NCBI GenBank assembly: GCA_964634895.1
Contig: CAZWJS010000005.1
Span: forward strand, 1-48,606
From: CG-Epi1 sp964634895
Lineage (GTDB): Archaea; Thermoplasmatota; Poseidoniia; MGIII; CG-Epi1
Length of the DNA stretch: 48,606 nt
Direction: 5' to 3'
The translations under genes and the position numbers were made by a program. Below the pieces are notes generated by a model that worked only from the letters and a program-made list of their open reading frames with translations, was not told the DNA's origin and searched no databases. Shown here in pieces: positions 1 through 7,398 of the stretch (positions are counted from its first letter, which is position 1; each line of letters starts with the position of its first letter).

Positions 1-248
1 CTAAGACCAACCAATCGCCTCTTGATTAATTCTTTCATTTGCTCTAAAGCTTCCATCGCAACATCGGATTGAAGCAAAGCCAACTCCATTTCCCAAAGAA
101 TATTGTCCAGATGAGATTCCCTGATAACAGCCCCACCTTCTCTTTCTTCAGGCCTAAATGTCTCATAATCAAGATTTAATTGAGGATCTAACTCTTCCTC
201 AGCTTGTTTGCTAGCTCCAAGTAATTTATCTCTTAGTGCTCGAAACAT
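1..248 (-). CDS. ftsY: Signal recognition particle receptor FtsY, N-terminal part
   Basis: This is the first 82 codons of a gene that leaves the window at its left edge. FtsY is the membrane-associated SRP receptor GTPase that docks ribosome-SRP complexes at the translocon. The visible part is an acidic N-terminal stretch followed by the N-domain helix pattern around LWEMELALLQSDVA, which is typical of SRP-family GTPases; the GTPase motifs lie outside the window. The ATG overlaps the pfdA stop codon in a TAATG arrangement, so the two are probably translationally coupled. Prefoldin alpha followed by ftsY is a common archaeal gene order, which supports the call. Confidence 0.85.
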   Translation of the reverse strand, partial: MFRALRDKLLGASKQAEEELDPQLNLDYETFRPEEREGGAVIRESHLDNILWEMELALLQSDVAMEALEQMKELIKRRLVGL

Positions 249-673
249 TATTTAGCCTCTGGATTAGAACTTAGATAGTCTGCACGTTCCCTGACAGCCA
301 TATATTCCTGTTCTGCTTTTACTAAATTTTCGCTGTAAGTTTTTGATGCTGTATTCAAGTCTTCTAACCTCTTGTCTAAACGCGCTAATGAATCCTTTCT
401 TGTGGTTTCCATGTAAACTCTAGAACCAATGCCCACAAGCACTCGATCTAAATCTTCAACGTTAGCAAAAATTGACGTATTATGGCCTACTGGTACTAAC
501 ATATCCATTTTATCTTTAGAATCAAGCATACCTTTCAAAGTGTCTTGAGCCTGATAAATGTCAGTTTTTACATTAGAAATTGCCTCTAATTGTGACTCCC
601 AATAACGAATCTGTTCTTCATAACGTGGAAGTGCATCCACAAGCTGCCGAAGTTGTCTCTCAGACTCGGTCAT
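248..673 (-). CDS. pfdA: Prefoldin alpha subunit
   Basis: Prefoldin is a cytosolic jellyfish-shaped holdase that passes unfolded proteins to the thermosome; alpha subunits form the dimeric core. The 141-residue product has an N-terminal coiled coil (about 1-55), the central beta-hairpin region with LVPVG (59-63) and VLVGIG (78-83), and a C-terminal coiled coil (about 88-135). Length and order match archaeal alpha prefoldins. The ATG at 673 lies about 24 bases downstream of an ATTTTATA box (693-700 on the opposite strand), so a leaderless mRNA is expected. It is the first gene of an operon continuing into ftsY. Confidence 0.85.
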   Translation of the reverse strand: MTESERQLRQLVDALPRYEEQIRYWESQLEAISNVKTDIYQAQDTLKGMLDSKDKMDMLVPVGHNTSIFANVEDLDRVLVGIGSRVYMETTRKDSLARLDKRLEDLNTASKTYSENLVKAEQEYMAVRERADYLSSNPEAK

Positions 674-692
674 TATTGTCCATTTAGTTGGC

Positions 693-700
693 TATAAAAT
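693..700. promoter_or_regulatory. TATA-like box between pfdA and the H/ACA RNA
   Basis: TATAAAAT on the plus strand reads ATTTTATA on the minus strand. It is about 24 bases from the pfdA start codon on the minus side. On the plus side a start site 25 bases downstream would fall near 722, just before the structured RNA. One box could therefore serve both transcripts. The assignment to pfdA is the more secure; use by the RNA is inference from spacing. Confidence 0.55.
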
Positions 701-721
701 AACCATCCCAAAAAACGACAA

Positions 722-943
722 GCATAATTACACCCTTGTCTAAAGTCAGAAGCGAACTTCGAAGACAGAGCTGATTTGTGATGCTCTGAGCAACCGTTCG
801 CATACATGACTCCTTTGGGTCCCCACCGGATTTATGATGGAAGGGACAACCCCGGAGTCTTACATTTCCCGGGCTGGGTCAGGGCCCTGACTCTATGATG
901 GTGCCCGTTAAGTTCGGGGCAAAGGTCGCCTTCGGGCGGCCAC
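722..943 (+). ncRNA. Three-hairpin archaeal H/ACA guide RNA
   Basis: This GC-rich island in AT-rich surroundings folds into three H/ACA units on the plus strand. Hairpin I: lower stem 752-757/796-801, pocket 758-766 and 788-795, upper stem 767-771/783-787, kink-loop 770-784, ACA at 804-806. Hairpin II: lower stem 808-813/854-859, pocket 814-818 and 848-853, upper stem 819-823/843-847, kink-loop 826-840, ACA at 862-864. Hairpin III: lower stem 867-871/915-919, pocket 872-881 and 907-914, upper stem 882-885/903-906, kink-loop 886-901, AAA at 921-923. Each kink-loop has the tandem G-A/A-G pairs that bind L7Ae. The pocket top to ANA distance is 14-16 nucleotides in all three, the family rule. A 7-bp hairpin with a UUCG loop (924-941) follows and may be a terminator or processing element. 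The exact ends are not known. Function inferred: guiding Cbf5-dependent pseudouridylation at up to three sites. Confidence 0.75.
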
Positions 944-949
944 CCTTAA

Positions 950-1321
950 TTATGGTTGTTTTGAAGAATGATGAGAGTGAATCACCCATTTAGTCCCTTC
1001 ACGTTCTAACAAAAAAGTAAATCTTGCTTGTGCGACAACCTGATTACCATTCTCAATCAAATCAAAATTATAAATTCCATTGGCTATGGCCATACGCCTA
1101 TAACCAAAATCTTCTTCAAAAACCTCTATGATTTTGCCACAAGGTTTGAACTTTACAAAAAAATCAAAATATTCCTTTATTTTATCACGCCCTTTCCGAA
1201 CTTTCTTATCTAATGTCCCTAACAAAACTGCATCTTCTTTGTACATAGAGACTATAGAGTCAACATTATTGGAACATATCGATTTCATCCATTCTTCTAC
1301 GAATTCTGTAGGAGTCTTCAT
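950..1321 (-). CDS. NTF2-like (SnoaL / DUF4440-type) small protein
   Basis: The 123-residue product looks like a single cone-shaped NTF2-fold domain. It has an N-terminal helix with the EFVEEWMKSI pattern, a segment SMYKEDAVLLG (25-35) typical of SnoaL/DUF4440 and CaMKII-association-like proteins, and a C-terminal strand ending WVIHSHHSS (112-120). Such proteins bind small ligands or act as polyketide-cyclase or isomerase-like enzymes; the substrate here cannot be read from sequence. The ATG overlaps the stop of the upstream DHH gene by four bases (ATGA), so the two form an operon. Confidence 0.65.
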   Translation of the reverse strand: MKTPTEFVEEWMKSICSNNVDSIVSMYKEDAVLLGTLDKKVRKGRDKIKEYFDFFVKFKPCGKIIEVFEEDFGYRRMAIANGIYNFDLIENGNQVVAQARFTFLLEREGTKWVIHSHHSSKQP

Positions 1322-2277
1322 GAAAATGTCCTCTCAAATTCCTCTCTGAATTTATCCAAGTCTGAGTCAAGCAAATTATTGATTCCGCCAGCTTTTTCAC
1401 GTCCCCCGCCGCCATTAAACTTACTACACAAATCTCCGGCCCTATACGGATTATTGAGTGAGGACCTTACAGATATCCTGTAAGTTCCATCTGAATTCAA
1501 TACAGCAATTGCACAAGCCAAATCTTTGTTAGAAGAAACTAAATGATTACTGAAAGAACCCATAATTCGATGACTCCATGCTTCATTAGGAAATGTGTAA
1601 ATTACTCCCTTGTCCATAATTGCATATGGTTCTTGGCAAACTGCTGAACTCATATCACCATTGAAATTTTCTAACAATGTTGAGAAAATATCGCCTTGTT
1701 CTGGAAAAAGAAAGATATCGTCACCACATGCTCTAACTGCCTCCGCTATTTCTTCAGGAGAATAAAACAAATCGTCAACTGTTTGCCCATAACTATTGTA
1801 ATTTACTGTCAGACCAATTTGTTTCAACAAAAGAATTTGTTCATCATTTAATCCTTCTGCTTTTGCCATTTCCATAGCTGATTCAATATGATTATCGCCA
1901 AATGCAGTTGCAATTGACCACAACCGATTCTTGCCGCCTACATGAGAATTAACAATCATTCCTGTTGAAATATTGGGTTCAGTGTTAAGATAATGTGTAA
2001 GGTTGGGATGATTAATTAATTCTCCATGGTTATGATGATCGAAATATTCTACAATAGCTCCCAATTCGAGTAATCGTCTAACATCTTTTCTATTCTTAGC
2101 ATATGAAACATCCATTACTGTTACTAAATCTCCTTCACCAGCTTCAACTTTGCTGACTAAACCCACATCGCGCTTAACACCAGTTACGATGACGGCTGCT
2201 CGGGGATAAGTCAAACGTAATTGATGCCAAGCAAAGATACCATCGGCATCTCCGTTAAAAACATCATAATTGGGCAT
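1318..2277 (-). CDS. DHH/DHHA1-family phosphoesterase
   Basis: The 319-residue protein has the DHH-family metal motifs: NGDADG (8-13), a later Asp in VMDVS (near 56) and DHH (80-82). The C-terminal DHHA1 motif GGGGREKAGG is near 289-298. Family members hydrolyse phosphodiester bonds in oligonucleotides, cyclic dinucleotides or phosphorylated small molecules with Mn2+; the exact substrate is not clear. I chose the ATG at 2277, which lies about 28 bases from the TTTATAAT box at 2302-2309, rather than a TTG at 2301 that would lie inside the promoter. The downstream partner is the NTF2-like gene, overlapping by four bases. Confidence 0.75.
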   Translation of the reverse strand: MPNYDVFNGDADGIFAWHQLRLTYPRAAVIVTGVKRDVGLVSKVEAGEGDLVTVMDVSYAKNRKDVRRLLELGAIVEYFDHHNHGELINHPNLTHYLNTEPNISTGMIVNSHVGGKNRLWSIATAFGDNHIESAMEMAKAEGLNDEQILLLKQIGLTVNYNSYGQTVDDLFYSPEEIAEAVRACGDDIFLFPEQGDIFSTLLENFNGDMSSAVCQEPYAIMDKGVIYTFPNEAWSHRIMGSFSNHLVSSNKDLACAIAVLNSDGTYRISVRSSLNNPYRAGDLCSKFNGGGGREKAGGINNLLDSDLDKFREEFERTFS

Positions 2278-2376
2278 AATATTACAAAATGCATTAGCCA
2301 ATTTATAATTTAGTTAACAAAAAAATTGAAAGGACAACCCTTTATAACCCACACAAATGGAAAATATTGGAAGAGA

Positions 2377-3363
2377 ATGATGAAAAAGAAAGTTGCACTC
2401 ATTATTGATAATGATCATTTCATAAAACACAAAATACCTGTTTGGAAAGAAAAATTTGACTTGAAAATATTCAACCCTCCAAGGGCTCCTCTGAAAATTA
2501 AAACACCAATTGATATTCTGAGGGTAATTCAACATAAACTCAGAATGAGAAAAGAATTGCCAAAATTAGCGGAATGGGCCGATGTTATATTTTGTGAATG
2601 GGCTTCGCATTTTTTAAGATGGCTTTCAAACAAGGATTATGAAGCTAAATTAGCTTGTAGGTTACATCGATACGAATTATGGGGACATTATGATGAAATC
2701 GACTGGAATAAAGTAAATCTTGTGCTATTTGTGAGTGAGGCTATGGAAAAACGCTTCCTAGAAAAAGGCAAATTTGGTGGAAAAACTTTTGTCACCTACG
2801 ACAACATAGAATTTGATGATTTCCCATTAAAACAATACAAGGAGAGAAAGCGAATAGGAATACTTGGAAATGTAATAGAAAGAAAAGGTGCTTTGAAATT
2901 GATTGAAATGTTTCATAAAGCTAATTTACCTGAAATCAAACTAGTTATCGCTGGCAATACAGAAGATAAAGAATATCTAAGAAAAATTGCAGATTATATC
3001 GCCCAAAATAATCTAAACGACCAAATTACAATTCAAGGCTTTGTTAAGGATATAAATGAATGGTACACTTCTATTGATTGCATAATATCAAATTCAGAAC
3101 ATGAAGGTGCTCAAACTTCATTGATTGAAGGAGTAGCAACGGGGTGTTGGGCTATAAGCAGCAATTGGGACGGTGCAAGAGAAATTGTTCATGAGAAAGG
3201 AATTTTTGAAAATGAAAACCAACTTAAGAACTGTCTTGAGAGATTTTATAAATGGGACCTAGAAAAAAAGAATGTTATGATTAAAGAAGCCCGAGATATT
3301 ATGATTCAAAAATTATCAAGTAGGCCTCAAATGCATGAAATTATATCTGATTTTGATGTCTAA
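2377..3363 (+). CDS. GT4-family glycosyltransferase
   Basis: The product has 328 residues from the ATG at 2377. The C-terminal half is a GT-B nucleotide-sugar domain: a GILGNVIERKG strand-loop starts it, and the EX7E-type motif SEHEGAQTSLIEG is near 240-252. It probably transfers a sugar from a nucleotide donor to a lipid- or protein-linked acceptor at the cytoplasmic face of the membrane. A TTTATAAC box at 2341-2348 lies upstream, so a TTG at 2326 before that box is unlikely to be the start. The gene is divergent from the DHH gene. Unusually rich in Lys and Ile, like the rest of the AT-rich neighbourhood. Donor and acceptor are unknown. Confidence 0.7.
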   Translation: MMKKKVALIIDNDHFIKHKIPVWKEKFDLKIFNPPRAPLKIKTPIDILRVIQHKLRMRKELPKLAEWADVIFCEWASHFLRWLSNKDYEAKLACRLHRYELWGHYDEIDWNKVNLVLFVSEAMEKRFLEKGKFGGKTFVTYDNIEFDDFPLKQYKERKRIGILGNVIERKGALKLIEMFHKANLPEIKLVIAGNTEDKEYLRKIADYIAQNNLNDQITIQGFVKDINEWYTSIDCIISNSEHEGAQTSLIEGVATGCWAISSNWDGAREIVHEKGIFENENQLKNCLERFYKWDLEKKNVMIKEARDIMIQKLSSRPQMHEIISDFDV

Positions 3364-3403
3364 AACCGAAAGGGAGCTTTGATACTAAGAATAGACCTAG
3401 AGA

Positions 3404-4240
3404 TTAATTTAATCCTAAAAGCTGGTTTCGGCTATCAACTAATAAACCAAGGGACCAACGTGCGATAACTAAACCTGCAAGAATGCCAATCAAGGGGTCA
3501 AGAAAAATTAAATTAGGATTTAGCATTCCAAAAAACAATGCTACTATCACTAAAACTGAGACTAAAGCATCAGCCAAAACATGAAGATATGCACCTCTAC
3601 GATTTAGGTCATCAATGTCATCAGGATTAGTCAAAATATTATCAAGTTTATCTGAAATGAAACGCCAATCATCCTTGTATGAAGATAATACTTTAGCCCA
3701 AGTTCCCCTATTGCTTTCATTAGTATCATCCTTTTTAGATTCATGATTCGGTGGTTCTCCATGTGAATGATTGTGGTCGTGTGAATGATGGTGGTCATGT
3801 GAATGATGGTGATGATGATTTTCAATACCAAGAATATTGGCACAAACCAAATTTACAATTAATCCTATAACTGCTACAATAATAGCTTCTTTGAATTGGA
3901 TTTCTTCAGGTTCTAGTATTCTCCCAAATGACTCCCAACCAATGTACAATGCAACAAGACCCAAAATAATTGCAGAAGCAAAGCCACCCAAAGCCATAAC
4001 TTGATCCTTATTATCCTTAACTTTAACTTCAGTACGAGCATAATAATAGGCATAAAGCGTAATTCCAAGAGCTGCGGCATGGGTACCCATATGCCAACCG
4101 TCTGCCAAAAGAGCCATCGACTTAGTAATAAAACCGAACGCTATCTCTACAACCATCATAACTAATGTTATAATTACAACTAATCTAGTTTTACTTTCAG
4201 ATTCTTCATCGGTTTGATGATGGTGATGGTGTCCGGACAT
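3404..4240 (-). CDS. Cation diffusion facilitator (DmeF-like metal efflux protein)
   Basis: This 278-residue membrane antiporter should export divalent metal (Co, Zn or Ni) in exchange for protons. It shows a His-rich N-terminus (H4-H8), TM2 with SMALLADGWHMGTH (41-54, metal-site Asp47, His50), a His-rich loop (142-160), and TM5 with HVLADAL (220-226, His220 and Asp224). The late TM segments match DmeF-type CDFs. Between the His loop and TM5 lie about 45 extra charged residues (roughly 168-212) with Trp and DD motifs, which I do not recognise. The C-terminal cytoplasmic domain of ordinary CDFs is absent. It lies 11 bases downstream of gltX and is probably cotranscribed with it. Metal specificity is inference. 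Confidence 0.8.
   Translation of the reverse strand: MSGHHHHHQTDEESESKTRLVVIITLVMMVVEIAFGFITKSMALLADGWHMGTHAAALGITLYAYYYARTEVKVKDNKDQVMALGGFASAIILGLVALYIGWESFGRILEPEEIQFKEAIIVAVIGLIVNLVCANILGIENHHHHHSHDHHHSHDHNHSHGEPPNHESKKDDTNESNRGTWAKVLSSYKDDWRFISDKLDNILTNPDDIDDLNRRGAYLHVLADALVSVLVIVALFFGMLNPNLIFLDPLIGILAGLVIARWSLGLLVDSRNQLLGLN
3763..3816 (-). repeat. Three tandem 18-bp units encoding the His-rich loop
   Basis: Three adjacent 18-base units (3763-3780, 3781-3798, 3799-3816) differ by only a few bases and encode repeats of six residues of the HSHDHH type inside the cation transporter. The array stays in frame and could change length by slippage or recombination without breaking the gene. It is a coding repeat and not CRISPR. 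Confidence 0.75.
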
Positions 4241-4251
4241 TGTATTTGCAA

Positions 4252-5874
4252 TTAGCGATGTAAGAAAAACGCTTTCTCTCCCTCTAATTTAACAAAACCT
4301 GTCCTTTCAAACTGTACAACATGACCATCCAAAGAAGAAATATTGTCTTCGACAATGCCTTTGACTACGGTACCATCAGGATAATACAAATCTAAATGTT
4401 TGTGTGCTGAGCACCACTGAAAAATCTTTATCCCTTTCTTATGATTAAATCCTGAAAATATCAACTTATTGTCATTTACCTGAACATTACAAAGATTCTT
4501 TAGACGTATTTCTGAACCTTCATTGATATCTGATAAATCTTCAGAAGACAAATAGATCTTAGATCCGGATGATAAGCTTTCTTCTCTATTACCTAAATCT
4601 AAATGGTCCGGATGCCAAGGCGCTTTCTTCAATATAGACTTATTTGATTCAAGAACAAACCCAACGGGATTAGAAACAAAAAATAATCTACGGCTTTGTG
4701 AGTCAATCAAATCTTTGTTAAGTGCATCAAAATTTTGCCAAGAAAATTTAATATCAACTTCTTTAACTCCAGAATTTTCCCAGTATTTCTGAAATGTTTC
4801 TGGGGAATATCCTCTTCGTGCTAGAGCTTTAACTGTAGCTAAGCGGCAATCATCCCATCCACTAAAATCACCTGCTTCAATAGATTTCTTAATTTTACTA
4901 GTTTTTAGATTTGCATCAGGCATAGACACAAGACCATAATGAATAAAATCTGGAGTTTGCCATCCCATATACTTGTAAATCCATCTTTGTTTTTCAGTGT
5001 TATTTAAATGGTCCTTGCCTCTTAAAACATGAGTTATGCCTAATCTATAATCATCAATAGCTACGGCAAAATTGTATAATGGCCACAAGCGATAATTTTT
5101 ATTTTGTAAAGGATGGGGGTCCTCGACTACTCGAAATGCAACAAAATCTCTTAAAGCTGGATTGGGATCTGCCAAATCAGTTTTTATTACAACTATCCCT
5201 TTCCCAGAAATCAGTAATGATTCAAATTCCTCTAACTGGATTTTGGGTAATCTATTTCTATCTGGATGAGGCTTACTTTGTCTTTTAAGATCTCTCCAAT
5301 GCTCAGCATCTGATTTAGTAACATAAGCTCCACCCTCAGATATAATCTTTCTAATATCTTCATAATAAATTTCCAGACGTTCTGACTGAATAACTTTCTT
5401 ATTTGGAACAATACCTAACCAATTTAAATCAGAAGGTATCAAATCATAAGCTTCATTATCAATAGCATTAGGATTTGTATCCTCTATACGCAATATCAAT
5501 TTCCCATTATACTTATTTTTGTAATAGTTATTCAATGCTAAAGCTCTTGTGTGCCCTAAATGAAGAGGGCCACTTGGACCTGGTGCAAATCTTAGGACGA
5601 CTTTGCCAGATTTATTTAATTTAGGTAACCCTTTAGACACTGATTTATTTTTTTTCCTAACCTTCTTAGGAATAAATTTCCCCAGTTCAGAAGTATCCAT
5701 ATCATTAACTTCCTTTATGACATCACCAATGATTAGCATAACTTCTTTCGATGATGAACGGAATTCTGGAAATTTCCCCATTAACTTACCAATAACGCTC
5801 TTTGGCTTGGCCTCTCCATACTGTGAGGCCTCTGATTTTGCCAATTCTATTAACTCTTGTCGTAAATCAGGCAC
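4252..5874 (-). CDS. gltX: Glutamyl-tRNA synthetase, archaeal type
   Basis: Class I synthetase charging tRNA with glutamate; in archaea it is non-discriminating and also makes Glu-tRNA(Gln), which GatDE then amidates (gatE is in this window). The 540-residue protein has an archaeal N-terminal extension (1-90), the HIGH-type motif HLGH (105-108) within PGPSGPLHLGHTRA, a KMSKS-type LKTSK near residue 323, and a C-terminal beta-barrel anticodon-binding region as in GlnRS/archaeal GluRS. The start is GTG at 5874; no in-frame ATG precedes it. The CDF transporter follows 11 bases downstream. Confidence 0.9.
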   Translation of the reverse strand: MPDLRQELIELAKSEASQYGEAKPKSVIGKLMGKFPEFRSSSKEVMLIIGDVIKEVNDMDTSELGKFIPKKVRKKNKSVSKGLPKLNKSGKVVLRFAPGPSGPLHLGHTRALALNNYYKNKYNGKLILRIEDTNPNAIDNEAYDLIPSDLNWLGIVPNKKVIQSERLEIYYEDIRKIISEGGAYVTKSDAEHWRDLKRQSKPHPDRNRLPKIQLEEFESLLISGKGIVVIKTDLADPNPALRDFVAFRVVEDPHPLQNKNYRLWPLYNFAVAIDDYRLGITHVLRGKDHLNNTEKQRWIYKYMGWQTPDFIHYGLVSMPDANLKTSKIKKSIEAGDFSGWDDCRLATVKALARRGYSPETFQKYWENSGVKEVDIKFSWQNFDALNKDLIDSQSRRLFFVSNPVGFVLESNKSILKKAPWHPDHLDLGNREESLSSGSKIYLSSEDLSDINEGSEIRLKNLCNVQVNDNKLIFSGFNHKKGIKIFQWCSAHKHLDLYYPDGTVVKGIVEDNISSLDGHVVQFERTGFVKLEGEKAFFLHR

Positions 5875-5955
5875 AATGGCTGAAAGAGAGGGGGGTTTAG
5901 GACTTTTCAGTAATTTAATACCAATATTTTATTTAGAGCGTGTAACTCGAAACCT

Positions 5956-6552
5956 GTGAGAAAAACGTTAGCTATAGTAGCATTGTTTTTGACAATTGGC
6001 TGCTTAGATGTACCTGCAATGAATGGTATTATGGATAGAATCGTTCCTGAGCCCGAACTAACCTACACCTCATTTGAAGTATGGACTGGGGCTGGAAGTT
6101 TTGCTCCGGATGATGACCAAAATACAGAAGATTTAATTAGTGCAGCAATAGATTTGATTGAAAAACCTACTCAGTTCCAACAGACCTTACAAAACCTTTC
6201 TTGGAAAGAATACAAGCATTCTTTTGTTATAGAAAGTGAATGGCAAGCAAGATTTGTAGTACTAAGTTTATCTGTTGATTATACTCTTCTTGGAGGGGAC
6301 CAACCTGCTGAAGGTCCTGCAGGAACACTAGACATTAGTATCAAAGATCCGGAAGGTGGAGAACACGCTGAAGGGTATGAAATTGTCACATGGAATGAAA
6401 ATAGCAATGAAATTCAAGAAAGAACATATATGCTTCCTCCAATATATGGAACTTGGGAGATAACAATATCAGGTTCAGGGTTTGAAGGTTTTGTATCTGT
6501 TGGTTATGCTGGTGAATATTATCTAAAAGTAGAGAGCGAACAATTAAGTTAG
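5956..6552 (+). CDS. Predicted lipoprotein of unknown function
   Basis: A 198-residue secreted protein. Its signal peptide ends in a lipobox, LTIGC (12-16), so Cys16 should be lipid-anchored on the outer face of the membrane. The mature part is acidic and beta-rich, with a stretch around ISGSGFEGFVSVGYAGEYYL that resembles the end of a jelly-roll or pre-peptidase-like domain. I do not recognise the family. The GTG start at 5956 is supported by a TTTTATTTA box about 25 bases upstream (5926-5934), predicting a leaderless mRNA. The 3' end overlaps the convergent uppP gene by nine bases. Confidence 0.65.
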   Translation: MRKTLAIVALFLTIGCLDVPAMNGIMDRIVPEPELTYTSFEVWTGAGSFAPDDDQNTEDLISAAIDLIEKPTQFQQTLQNLSWKEYKHSFVIESEWQARFVVLSLSVDYTLLGGDQPAEGPAGTLDISIKDPEGGEHAEGYEIVTWNENSNEIQERTYMLPPIYGTWEITISGSGFEGFVSVGYAGEYYLKVESEQLS

Positions 6553-7350
6553 GGCCTCAAATATCAGAAAAATTCCCAGAATTAAGCAATAAGGAGAAAA
6601 ATAATGCAATTTTTGATTTTTTATTATTTCTAAGAGAAGATTGATTGAAAAATAACTAACTATTAAAGAGGTAACAAAACCCAGAAACAAAGATAACATA
6701 CCGACTTCGGCAACTGTTTCATCTATGTCCTTAAATTTTAGAATACTCGCACCTAAAATCGCTGGAATAAAAAGAAGAAAGGAGAATCTTGCTGCCTTTA
6801 CAGGATTCATACCTAGTATCCTAGATATTGAGATTGTAAGACCTGAACGCGAAATGCCCGGCAATACAGCTAAGCCTTGGAAGAAACCAATCAAAAAGAT
6901 ATTTTTTGGAGAGAAATCATCAATTGTTTTATCTCCATTGTAATCCTTGCTAAACCAAATAATAACTCCAGTAAAAATCAAGCAGAGTCCAACTAAATGC
7001 ATTTCAGTATAGACCTGTCCTATAATAGTAATATCAAATAAAAAACCAATAATTGCCGTTGGAATTGAAGCTAAAATAATCATACCAATCATTTTCTCCT
7101 TACCTTTAGCCTCAGAGCTAAAGAAATTTGAAACAAACTTGGGAAATGCATAAATTATTTCCCTTATTTCCTCTTTCATCATAAAAAAAATTACACAAAG
7201 TGAACCCAAATGTAAGATTATATCAAACAAAATTGGTGGCTCTTCATTAAAATAGTATTGAAAAATGACCAAGTGTCCACTACTGCTTATAGGAAGCCAC
7301 TCTGTCAATCCTTGCAAAATGCCAAGAAGTATTGCCAACCACCATTCCAT
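6544..7350 (-). CDS. uppP: Undecaprenyl/polyprenyl-diphosphatase UppP (BacA family)
   Basis: Integral membrane phosphatase that converts polyprenyl diphosphate to the monophosphate carrier lipid on the outer membrane face; in archaea the carrier would be a dolichyl-type phosphate. The 268-residue protein shows both signature motifs, EWLPISSSGH (17-26) and the P-loop-like GISRSG (165-170), and about eight hydrophobic segments. The ATG at 7350 lies 23 bases from the centre of a TTTATTTAA box, which also serves the divergent gene at 7399. With the DUF368 protein, the flippase and the glycosyltransferases it fits a lipid-carrier glycan pathway. Confidence 0.9.
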   Translation of the reverse strand: MEWWLAILLGILQGLTEWLPISSSGHLVIFQYYFNEEPPILFDIILHLGSLCVIFFMMKEEIREIIYAFPKFVSNFFSSEAKGKEKMIGMIILASIPTAIIGFLFDITIIGQVYTEMHLVGLCLIFTGVIIWFSKDYNGDKTIDDFSPKNIFLIGFFQGLAVLPGISRSGLTISISRILGMNPVKAARFSFLLFIPAILGASILKFKDIDETVAEVGMLSLFLGFVTSLIVSYFSINLLLEIIKNQKLHYFSPYCLILGIFLIFEALT

Positions 7351-7368
7351 AATAGGCCAATCGTCATG

Positions 7369-7377
7369 TTTATTTAA
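7369..7377. promoter_or_regulatory. Single TATA-like box shared by divergent uppP and zinc-ribbon gene
   Basis: TTTATTTAA is the only clear box in the 48-base gap between two divergent start codons. Its centre (7373) is 26 bases from the ATG at 7399 and 23 bases from the ATG at 7350. Both are right for leaderless transcripts started about 25 bases from a TATA box. Bidirectional use is inference. Confidence 0.6.
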
Positions 7378-7398
7378 CCGATGGGGGAGTAGCAGATA

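Noticed and set aside
709..741. Minus-strand hairpin with T6 as terminator of an antisense RNA
   Set aside because: GACAAG/CTTGTC followed by six T on the minus strand looks terminator-like, but kink-loops and ACA boxes read correctly only on the plus strand and no minus-strand promoter is clear near 950. Chance is more likely.
722..943. SRP RNA, RNase P RNA or box C/D RNA
   Set aside because: The GC-rich island lacks the SRP helix-8 GGAAG/GAGCAG loop pattern and the RNase P GAGGAAAGUC and ACAGA cores. TGATG and CTGA motifs are present, but they pair with each other as kink-loops at hairpin tips and do not have the 10-12 base guide spacing of C/D RNAs.
1028..1349. Plus-strand small genes opposite the NTF2-like gene
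   Set aside because: They lie antisense to a well-formed domain and overlap the ATGA operon junction; no promoter or motif supports them.
3763..3816. CRISPR-like repeat
   Set aside because: The units are 18 bases, directly adjacent without spacers, and encode His-rich residues in frame.
5603..5959. Plus-strand open frame opposite gltX
   Set aside because: It runs antisense to the conserved GluRS N-terminus and has no family resemblance; it is a shadow of the real gene.
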